Made by a program: the position numbers and the translations under genes | Assembly (NCBI GenBank): GCA_947473475.1 | Contig: CANJBZ010000008.1 | Coordinates: 1-64,000, forward strand | Reading direction: 5' to 3' | Source of the DNA: Alphaproteobacteria bacterium | GTDB taxonomy: Bacteria; Pseudomonadota; Alphaproteobacteria; Micropepsales; Micropepsaceae | Length of the DNA: 64,000 bases | Notes under the pieces: model-generated | What the model was told of the DNA's origin: nothing | Database searches by the model: none | Seen by the model: the letters and a program-made list of their open reading frames with translations, nothing else | Part shown: in pieces, positions 57,602-64,000 of the stretch | Numbering within the stretch: the stretch's first letter is position 1 | Layout: each line of letters begins with the position of its first letter

Positions 57602-59710
57602 GTGGCAAACCAGGCGCAACCATTTCCGGCAGGCGCACGCGGCGCATTCGATGCCGTCCGCGATTATCTCCAGCATGGCGAAATCGCCCTTGCGGCGGGC
57701 ATTCTTGGGATTCTGGTTATCCTGCTGCTGCCTTTGCCGGCATGGCTGCTCGACGTTACGCTCTCCTTTTCCATTACATTCGCGATCCTGATCCTGATGA
57801 CGTCCATCTTCATCAGGAAGCCGCTCGAGTTCAGTTCGTTTCCGACCATTCTACTGATCAGCACGATGCTGCGCGTGGCGCTTAATCTTGCGTCTACGCG
57901 GCTCATCCTGTCGCACGGCAATGAAGGCACCGATGCCGCCGGCCAGGTCATTCAGGCATTCGGCCGCCTGATTACCCAGGGCAATTTCGTCATCGGCATT
58001 ATCATCTTCGCGATTTTGGTCATCGTGAATTTCATCGTGATCACCAAAGGCGCGGGCCGCATCGCGGAAGTTGCCGCACGCTTTACCTTGGACGCCATGC
58101 CCGGCAAGCAAATGGCGGTCGACGCCGATCTGTCCGCCGGACTCATCAACGAGACCGAGGCACGCGAACGCCGCAAATCGTTGGAGCTTGAATCCAACTT
58201 CTTCGGCGCCATGGATGGCGCGTCGAAATTCGTGCGCGGCGATGCCATCGCCGGGCTGATGACCGTCGGCATCAACATCGTCGGCGGCATCATTATCGGC
58301 GTCGTGCAGGAAGGAATGACCCTCGCCAACGCCTCGCAAACGTTCACGCTGCTGACCATCGGCGATGGCCTCGTCACGCAAATTCCGGCGCTTATCGTTT
58401 CCACCGCTGCCGGCATGATGGTGTCCAAAGGCGGCGTCGAGGGCTCTTCTGAAAAGGCGCTGCTCGGCCAGCTTTCGCATTATCCGCAGGCGCTCGGCAT
58501 GGCCGGGTTCGTGATGGCCGTCATCGCGGTGCTCCCCGGCATGCCACATATCGTGTTTGCGCTCATCGCTGTGGGCGCTGGCGGTCTTTCTTATGTCGCG
58601 TGGCGCGGAAAGGAAAACGCTCGCGCGGAAGTCGTCCAAAACGAAGCGGCAAAAGCCGCGGAAATACCCACGCCCGAGGAGCCGATCTCAACCGCCCTCG
58701 CGCTCGATCTCTTGCGTGTGGAGCTGGGATACGGACTGCTGCCTTTGATCAACGACACCAAGGGCCATCGCGTCACCGATCAGATCAAGGCCCTAAGACG
58801 CCAGCTTGCATCCGAAATGGGCTTCGTCATGCCCGCGGTCCGCATTTTGGACAACATGCAGCTTGGCGCGAACGAATATGTCATCCGCATCAAGGAAGTG
58901 GAATCCGGGCGCGGCGAACTCTATCCGGGTCAGTTGCTGCTGATGGATCCCAAAGGCCAGGCCATCGATCTTCCGGGGCGTCATACGACGGAGCCCGCGT
59001 TCGGTTTGCCCGCGACCTGGGTAGACCAGTCGTTGCGCGAGGAAGCATCCTTCCGCGGCTACACGGCGGTCGATCCCGGCACCGTCCTGACGACGCACCT
59101 GACCGAAGTGCTTAAGAGCCAGATGGCCGAGCTTCTGTCCTATGCGGAAACCAAGAAGCTGCTTGACGATCTGCCGGCCGAGCAGAAGAAATTGGTCGAA
59201 GAGGTTATTCCGGCGCAGATCAGCGTCACGGGCGTGCAGCGCGTGTTGCAGACTTTGCTCACGGAACGCGTTTCCATCCGCGATTTGCCGGCCATTCTGG
59301 AAGGCATTGCCGAAGCCGTCGGCCATACCAAGAACGCGATGCTTATTTCCGAGCATGTGCGCGCGCGTCTGGCGCGCCAGCTCTGCCACCAATACGTCTC
59401 GACGCAAGGGTTTCTTCCCATCGTGGCGATGTCGCCGGCGTGGGAGCAGGCCTTCGCGGAGTCGCTGGCCGGACAAGGCGAGGAACGTCAGCTCGCAATG
59501 GCGCCGACGCAATTGCAGGCTTTCATCCATGCCGTGCGCGATCGTTTTGAAGAAGCATCGCAGCGCGGCGATCTGCCGGTGCTGCTGACCAGCCCGATGA
59601 TCCGCCCTTATGTCCGCTCGATCATCGAGCGATTCCGGCCGCAAACGCCGGTCCTTTCTCAGAACGAGATTCACCCCTCCGTCAGGCTTCGAACCATGGG
59701 ACAGATATAG
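57602..59710 (+). CDS. flhA: flagellar export gate protein FlhA
   Basis: GTG 57602 follows GGGGTGA. The 702-residue protein has the N-terminal eight-span membrane part (about 30-330) with the FHIPEP-family signature RFTLDAMPGKQMAVDADLSAG. The cytoplasmic C-terminal domain (about 365-690) includes PEEPISTALALDLLRVELGYGLLPL and TEVLKSQMAELLSYAETKKLLD. FlhA forms a nonameric ring that takes substrates from FliI-FliH and chaperones. Length is normal. Confidence 0.96.
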   Translation: MANQAQPFPAGARGAFDAVRDYLQHGEIALAAGILGILVILLLPLPAWLLDVTLSFSITFAILILMTSIFIRKPLEFSSFPTILLISTMLRVALNLASTRLILSHGNEGTDAAGQVIQAFGRLITQGNFVIGIIIFAILVIVNFIVITKGAGRIAEVAARFTLDAMPGKQMAVDADLSAGLINETEARERRKSLELESNFFGAMDGASKFVRGDAIAGLMTVGINIVGGIIIGVVQEGMTLANASQTFTLLTIGDGLVTQIPALIVSTAAGMMVSKGGVEGSSEKALLGQLSHYPQALGMAGFVMAVIAVLPGMPHIVFALIAVGAGGLSYVAWRGKENARAEVVQNEAAKAAEIPTPEEPISTALALDLLRVELGYGLLPLINDTKGHRVTDQIKALRRQLASEMGFVMPAVRILDNMQLGANEYVIRIKEVESGRGELYPGQLLLMDPKGQAIDLPGRHTTEPAFGLPATWVDQSLREEASFRGYTAVDPGTVLTTHLTEVLKSQMAELLSYAETKKLLDDLPAEQKKLVEEVIPAQISVTGVQRVLQTLLTERVSIRDLPAILEGIAEAVGHTKNAMLISEHVRARLARQLCHQYVSTQGFLPIVAMSPAWEQAFAESLAGQGEERQLAMAPTQLQAFIHAVRDRFEEASQRGDLPVLLTSPMIRPYVRSIIERFRPQTPVLSQNEIHPSVRLRTMGQI

Positions 59711-59713
59711 CCA

Positions 59714-60805
59714 ATGCAAATCAAAACGTTTCTCGCCAGAGACATGAAAGAAGCCATGACCGCCATGCGTGCGGAGATGGGTGAAGAGGCCATCATCGTC
59801 GCCAGCGAAACGCTGAAGGACGGGACCGTTCTGATCCGCGCCGGTATCGAGGAGGCGCAAGCACTCGCGCGCGCCGCAGAGGAAGCCTTGAAGCGAGATT
59901 CCACGCTGGAGAGCTCCACCGTCATTTCGCGCTTTGCGGCCTTCGAGGCGCGGTATCGCGAAACCTTGCTCGCGCGCTTGCGCGGCTCACGGCCGAACGC
60001 AACCACGCGGGCAACCGCCTTCGACCGGACGATGCTGACGGAAATTCTTGCCACGCATCGTACGCCCGAGGCCATGGCCAGGAAGCTTGTGGACGCCGCA
60101 CAACAGAGCGGTTTTGGCGATATGACCTTGTCGCTCGCATCTGCCTTGGACACGTCTATGCGCATCGATCCCTTCGATGTCGGCAAGCGCGGTGCGTTGT
60201 TATTGATCGGCCCGCCCGGCGCGGGAAAGACCGCGGTGGCGGCGAAACTTGCGGCGCAGAGCAGTCTGATCGGCTGCCCGGTCGTGCTGGCGCAGACCGA
60301 TGTCGATACGGCCGGACATTGGGCGCGATTGGAAAGTTTTAGCGCAGCGATCAAAGCGCGCGCGGTGCGTGCCGGCACGCCCAACGTGCTGGCCGAAGCC
60401 ATTCAGCAAGCGCGCGCCTCGAACGGCCTTCTGATCGCCGACACGGCGGGCTGGGATCCGCGCGAGCCGCTGCCGCGCGAAGTGCTTCCCTTCCTGTCCA
60501 TGGGAACCATGGAGCCGGTGGGTGTTATTTCCGCCGCGACCGATGCCGAAGAGGCCGGTGAAATGGCGGAGGCCCTGGTCAAACTCGGCGCCAGCCGCCT
60601 GATCGTCACGGGGCTGGACCTTACCCGGCGTAGAGGCAGCCTGCTGGCCATCGCGCTTTCCGGCGCAACCATCGCCCAGGTAACGGGATCGCCTTACCTC
60701 GCCGACGGCCTGGAAACACTGACGCCGATGGCCCTTGCCCGCATGGTCACGGGCCGCGCTCCGCCGGAAGAAGACCATGATGGCGGTATTCCCGACGTCG
60801 TGTAG
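59714..60805 (+). CDS. flhF: FlhF-like SRP-type GTPase
   Basis: A 363-residue protein 3 nt after flhA. The N-terminal basic start (MQIKTFLARDMKEAMTAMRAEMGEEAII) is typical for FlhF. The G domain has GPPGAGKT (166-173), DTAGWD (243-248, G3) and TGLDLTRR (G4, TGLD instead of TKLD). FlhF directs the number and place of polar flagella together with FlhG. The G1 loop P-P-G-A-G-K-T differs slightly from the usual P-T-G-V-G-K-T, and no flhG is adjacent. Confidence 0.85.
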   Translation: MQIKTFLARDMKEAMTAMRAEMGEEAIIVASETLKDGTVLIRAGIEEAQALARAAEEALKRDSTLESSTVISRFAAFEARYRETLLARLRGSRPNATTRATAFDRTMLTEILATHRTPEAMARKLVDAAQQSGFGDMTLSLASALDTSMRIDPFDVGKRGALLLIGPPGAGKTAVAAKLAAQSSLIGCPVVLAQTDVDTAGHWARLESFSAAIKARAVRAGTPNVLAEAIQQARASNGLLIADTAGWDPREPLPREVLPFLSMGTMEPVGVISAATDAEEAGEMAEALVKLGASRLIVTGLDLTRRRGSLLAIALSGATIAQVTGSPYLADGLETLTPMALARMVTGRAPPEEDHDGGIPDVV

Positions 60806-60960
60806 GTATCGAACCCGAACAGCTTGTTTCCGGTTAACGCGGGTCCACGCATCGACGCTCTGGCCGTCGTTGAGGCTTGAGCATTGCGGAAATCACGGTG
60901 CGATTCCGCACCTGATTTATGCGCAGGAAAAAGCCAATCCGTTCAACGATCCTGCCTTGG

Positions 60961-60988
60961 TGCGAAGTTCTTGAATTTTGCACAGAGG
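60961..60988 (+). repeat. 28-bp direct repeat, left copy, flanking the HNH gene
   Basis: The unit begins TGCGAAGTTCTTG and ends TTGCACAGAGG. The right copy (62052-62079) differs by one base (G to A in the seventh position). The 60806-60960 stretch before it has no recognisable gene or RNA. Confidence 0.85.
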
Positions 60989-61200
60989 GGTCCGCTTATG
61001 GGCGCAAAGCGGTCGCGGCCTCGCAAGAGTAAAATCAGCCGCGCATTTCGACTCGAACCACGCGCGCGAGGCAGCTCTACGAATTGTCGCCGATGAGCCT
61101 TGATGAGGTCGAGAGAATTGTAATTTGAGCAAGCACTCAAAGAGCCGAGAATGGTGATCGGTGTTACCTATAGCGCCTGATTCATTTAATAATAGTCCCG

Positions 61201-61947
61201 ATGAAACCAAGGCGTGCGGCAGTGACGAAGACCAAGACGACTAAGAAAACCATGTGGGACGCGAATGACGAGCGCATTCCGACCGGAGTACGCGATGTAA
61301 TCCTGAACGACGAACAGGAAATTAAATTGTTGCCATATGTCAGGGCACCATACATGCGGGGCCCTAAGGTCGAACAGTTCAAAATGCTTAAAGATGGCAT
61401 GACGGTTAAGGTGGCTCGCGAGGCGGGTGCGGGGCCCCGGCTCAAATATCTCGTCAAGCGCGGGTACATCGCGCTAGTCGATCCCAAGGCGCCTAACACC
61501 ATGTTGCACCCGAGCAGTGAACGAATTTCGACCTCAGTGCCTGATGAAACACTCCTTGGGCGCGGCACAGAAGACGTTCTTGGTGCAGACGACACCGTTT
61601 TGGATCTGGAGGTTGAAGACGCTGGGATTGAGGAGGGCAAGCAGGTCTTGCGCGAGCATTTTAAGCGGGAGCGCTGCCCTAAATTGATCAGAGAATTCAA
61701 GGCGGGTTTGAAAAGATTCGACTGCGCTGCCTGCGGCTTCGATTTCGAGGCGGTGTACGGTGACTTGGGCGCTGGCTATATCGAGGCGCACCACACGGTT
61801 CCAGTGGGATCACGTAAGAATAGTGCACCCACAAAATTGGCCGATCTGGAGCAGCTGTGCGCCAACTGTCACCGCATGGTTCATCGGAAGGGACTGATCA
61901 CGATTGACGAACTCAAGACCTGGATAGCTGTTCGACTCAAGCCCTAG
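61201..61947 (+). CDS. HNH-type nuclease
   Basis: A 248-residue protein; the start may also be ATG 61252 (MWDANDER). Residues 1-150 are of unknown fold. The C-terminal HNH domain has a zinc knuckle CAACGF (C175, C178) and IEAHHTVPV (H197-H198), then DLEQLCANCHRMVHRKG (C220, C223, H228), the classic HNH/beta-beta-alpha metal arrangement. This resembles McrA-type or phage-type HNH nucleases. Base composition is lower in GC than the flagellar genes. It is bracketed by a 28-bp direct repeat, which points to acquisition. Confidence 0.82.
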   Translation: MKPRRAAVTKTKTTKKTMWDANDERIPTGVRDVILNDEQEIKLLPYVRAPYMRGPKVEQFKMLKDGMTVKVAREAGAGPRLKYLVKRGYIALVDPKAPNTMLHPSSERISTSVPDETLLGRGTEDVLGADDTVLDLEVEDAGIEEGKQVLREHFKRERCPKLIREFKAGLKRFDCAACGFDFEAVYGDLGAGYIEAHHTVPVGSRKNSAPTKLADLEQLCANCHRMVHRKGLITIDELKTWIAVRLKP

Positions 61948-62051
61948 CAGAGCCAATTCCGAGCAAGGAAACTGATCAAGGCCCGCGGGGCACTACAGCG
62001 AAACCGCGGTTCCGAAACTGATAAGGACCCATTCCGTGAAATCGCCACAGT

Positions 62052-62079
62052 TGCGAAATTCTTGAATTTTGCACAGAGG
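62052..62079 (+). repeat. 28-bp direct repeat, right copy
   Basis: Same unit as at 60961-60988 with a single mismatch, in the same orientation, 1,091 bp apart. It lies just beyond the end of the toxin frame. Confidence 0.85.
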
Positions 62080-62161
62080 CGGCGTGGCTTGGCTGTGCCC
62101 GTTACCGATGAGCACCGCCAATTTCCACCAGCGGTTCGCTCATGCGGATTGGCAGGAGAGC

Positions 62162-62446
62162 TTACGCGAGTTGATTTCGCATCATGTCACGGAGATAGGC
62201 CGTGCTCGTGTTGCCGCACGAGAGAAGGATTTTGCCCGGCGGCGGTCCCAACCGGGCGACAAGTTCGGCGAAATCACGATCTTTCGTCACCAGGACGTTC
62301 GCCCCGTTGCGGGCGGCGCCGAAGATTTCACGGTCTGCGGCGCGTGCGAGGCCGATATCGCGCACTTGCACGCAGGACTCGCCGAATTCCGTTGCAATCC
62401 AACGCGCCAGCGCCGGCGACAGATGATGGTCGAGCCAGATGGTCAC
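62162..62446 (-). CDS. DUF5615-family PIN-like toxin with an internal stop codon
   Basis: A 94-residue frame starting MTIWLDHHLSPALARWI, with the family motifs ATEFGESCVQVRDIGLARAADREIFGAARNGA and VLVTKDRDFAELVARLGPPPGKI, then LSCGNTST. Acidic residues D6, D-R-D in TKDRDF and others form the PIN-type metal centre. The frame ends at TAA (62162-62164) but continues in the same register as ALLPIRMSEPLVEIGG up to a second TAA at 62102. Full-length relatives end with a comparable EPLVE segment. The gene overlaps the antitoxin by 4 nt (ATGA). Confidence 0.85.
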   Translation of the reverse strand: MTIWLDHHLSPALARWIATEFGESCVQVRDIGLARAADREIFGAARNGANVLVTKDRDFAELVARLGPPPGKILLSCGNTSTAYLRDMMRNQLA

Positions 62447-62661
62447 TCCAGGGGGTGATCGACACGCCGCGCGGCGTAAGCGAGAGCTGCCTTGATATCG
62501 TCAAGTTCCAGATCGGGAAGCTCATCGACGATTGCGGCGTGGGAGAGCCCGGCTGCCAACAGGTCAAGGACATCGACAACCCGGATGCGCAGCCCACGTA
62601 TACAGGGTCGCCCGCCGAACTTGTGGGGATCGGAAGTGATACGTCCAAGTAAATCGTCCAT
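62443..62661 (-). CDS. DUF433-family antitoxin
   Basis: A 72-residue protein: MDDLLGRITSDPHKFGGRPC, then IRGLRIRVVDVLDLLAAGLSHAAIVDELPDLELDDIKAALAYAARRVDH. It shows the G-x-P-x-I-x-G-x-R-I-x-V-x-D-(V/I)-L signature of DUF433 (a winged-helix antitoxin). It is the first gene of the pair and would bind its own promoter and neutralise the DUF5615 toxin. Confidence 0.9.
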   Translation of the reverse strand: MDDLLGRITSDPHKFGGRPCIRGLRIRVVDVLDLLAAGLSHAAIVDELPDLELDDIKAALAYAARRVDHPLE

Positions 62662-62867
62662 GCGTCCAGACTACCATGGATTTTGACATTGGGTACACGG
62701 GAGGATCGGCAAGGCTGGAAAGTCCAGCGCCTACCCGAGGCGATGGCGATAAACGACGCGAAGCGGCAGAGCGTACGGAGGCGATGCCATTTTCAAACGC
62801 ACACAGCTTGCCTACAAAAGGCTTGGGAAATTAGCTGCTGCTCGCGGCCGAATGGGAGGCACAACAC

Positions 62868-64000
62868 ATGCGGAAAATGCAGGGTCTGAAAACAAAACTG
62901 CTTGGGATGGTGGCGGTCGCGGCAACGGCGCTGGCGATCGGATTGACGGCCCATGCCCAGGGACAACAGCAGGTTCTCGTCATCCAGGGCGGGACGCTGA
63001 TCGATGGCAATGGCGGGGCGCCGGTGCCGAATTCGGTCATTGTTATCCAGGGTAATCGCATCACCGCGGCGGGCCGCGCTGGAGCCGTTCAGGTGCCTGC
63101 GGGTGCAACCGTCATCAACGCCACGGGCAAATGGATCACGCCCGGCCTGATCGATTCCATGGCGATCGGCTATTGGATGTATGGCGAAGCCTATCTCCAT
63201 TTCGGCGTTACTTCGACCGTGATGAATGTCGCCCGGGGGGACCAGGGACTGGCCGAGCGCGACGCCATCAATCATGGGATTTACGAAGGCCCGCGGCTGT
63301 TTCAGACCGTCGTCGATCCCGGTGGACGCATCCTGAAGACACCGGACGAAGCACGCGCCCGCGCGAAGGCGATTCTTGCGATGGGCGCCGACGTTCTCGG
63401 CGCCGCTGACGGCGATGCGCCGCCGGAGGTTTTCGCCGCTTATGCCGATGAGGGCCACAAGGCCGGCAAAGGTGTCATGTTTCGCTGTGTCGGTCCGCAA
63501 ACACGCGGCAAATCCTGCGCCCTGGCCGGCGCCGACGTGATGCTGCACACCGGTCTTGCAGGCGTCGAAATGAACCGCGATCCGGAGAAGTGGAAGGATT
63601 ATGTCGGTCTGCCGCCGGACGTCTATTGCGACATGGATCCGGCCAAAGAGAAGGACATGGTCGCCTTTCTTGCCGCGCATAACACGGCCGTCGTGCCAAA
63701 TCTGATTGCCGCCGACCGCGGCTTTCCCTCGAGCTGGAAGCGGCTTCAGCAGGAAGATCGCGAGCTGCTTTCCAATCGCGACCTGCGCACCTATTACCCC
63801 GAGTCTGTGGTGCAGGAGCTGATGGACAATGTGAGATCGCCAGAGGAGTTTCTGACGCCGGACCAGATTGCGCTTCGCGCCTGCGGTTATGCGAACCACG
63901 TCAAATTTATCGGCGACCTCATCGCGGCGGGCGGACACGCATTGGTGTCGATGGACGACCCGCAGTCCGCGCCGGGTCTGGGCGTGCTGCAGGAAATGTC
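62868..64000 (+). CDS. exported amidohydrolase-family protein lacking the HxH motif (truncated by the window end)
   Basis: GGGAGG precedes ATG 62868; the frame stays open to the last base (377 codons visible). A signal peptide (about 1-31) is followed by VLVIQGGTLIDGNGGAPVPNSVIVIQGNRITAAG, the amidohydrolase beta start, and WITPGLIDSMAIGYWMYGEA. In active members GLID is followed by x-H-x-H; here S-M-A-I-G has none. Later segments HFGVTSTVMN and VKFIGDLIAAGGHALVSMDDP match the group (imidazolonepropionase-like). The metal site may be lost or rebuilt. Confidence 0.85.
   Translation, partial: MRKMQGLKTKLLGMVAVAATALAIGLTAHAQGQQQVLVIQGGTLIDGNGGAPVPNSVIVIQGNRITAAGRAGAVQVPAGATVINATGKWITPGLIDSMAIGYWMYGEAYLHFGVTSTVMNVARGDQGLAERDAINHGIYEGPRLFQTVVDPGGRILKTPDEARARAKAILAMGADVLGAADGDAPPEVFAAYADEGHKAGKGVMFRCVGPQTRGKSCALAGADVMLHTGLAGVEMNRDPEKWKDYVGLPPDVYCDMDPAKEKDMVAFLAAHNTAVVPNLIAADRGFPSSWKRLQQEDRELLSNRDLRTYYPESVVQELMDNVRSPEEFLTPDQIALRACGYANHVKFIGDLIAAGGHALVSMDDPQSAPGLGVLQEM

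Noticed and set aside
60815-60835. TCGAACCCG near the end of flhF as a T-arm of a tRNA.
   Set aside because: No acceptor, D or anticodon arm can be built around it on either strand.
62793-63938. Long open frame on the minus strand (381 codons).
   Set aside because: It is antisense to the amidohydrolase-like gene, which has a ribosome site, signal peptide and family motifs. The minus frame has none of these and arises from codon bias.

Overview
The window looks like a chromosome segment of an alphaproteobacterium. The evidence is a Caulobacter-type flagellar cluster (fliF-fliG-fliH-fliN-flbD-flhA-flhF, a sciP/DUF1153 gene, divergent sigma-54 promoters), FixK/FNR-type boxes, and a tiny mRNA whose ribosome-binding site matches the rreB/rreR class described in this order-level group. 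GC is high except for a few acquired pieces. The many exported, signal-peptide-bearing enzymes recall free-living soil lineages such as Rhizomicrobium/Micropepsis or Caulobacterales; that placement is inference, not shown by a marker gene.

Layout. 1-126 is the tail of an IS110-type transposase. 174-5,925 holds an exported hydrolase, two divergent microproteins under FixK-type boxes, a DUF6152 protein, an acetyltransferase, a single-domain response regulator and motA. 6,116-6,319 is a complete miniature transcription unit (promoter, 17-nt extended Shine-Dalgarno, GTG start, 22 codons, terminator). 6,415-12,990 carries a small protein, ilvA, a 2OG-Fe oxygenase, aqpZ, a PAS protein without a kinase, and a cytochrome b plus molybdopterin oxidoreductase pair.

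13,035-40,210 is a long run of mostly exported proteins: VOC proteins, metallo-beta-lactamase-fold proteins, an NHL protein, a TRAP binding protein, an FMN alpha-hydroxyacid oxidase with an unexpected CXXCH motif, alpha/beta hydrolases, an orphan ModA-like protein, c-type cytochromes, an exported PEP-mutase-like protein, HiPIP, cytochrome c'-like and cytochrome b561 proteins, and four paralogues of an uncharacterised secreted family sharing GH(Y/W)(E/D)GDTLVV. It reads as a periplasmic oxidative or catabolic region, with no complete known pathway. Several REP-like palindromes lie between genes.

40,211-41,300 is a gene-poor patch with palindromes, a possible IS end and tRNA-Met(CAT), followed by mnmA. 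42,881-60,805 is the flagellar region: flgK-flgL diverge from fliK-flgD-flgE, with sigma-54 promoters on both sides and a palindrome between them, then sciP and the fliF-to-flhF operon, which encodes FlbD, the likely activator of those promoters. 60,961-62,079 is an HNH nuclease gene bracketed by a 28-bp direct repeat, next to a DUF433/DUF5615 toxin-antitoxin pair whose toxin frame carries an internal stop. The window ends inside an exported amidohydrolase-like gene that lacks the usual HxH motif.
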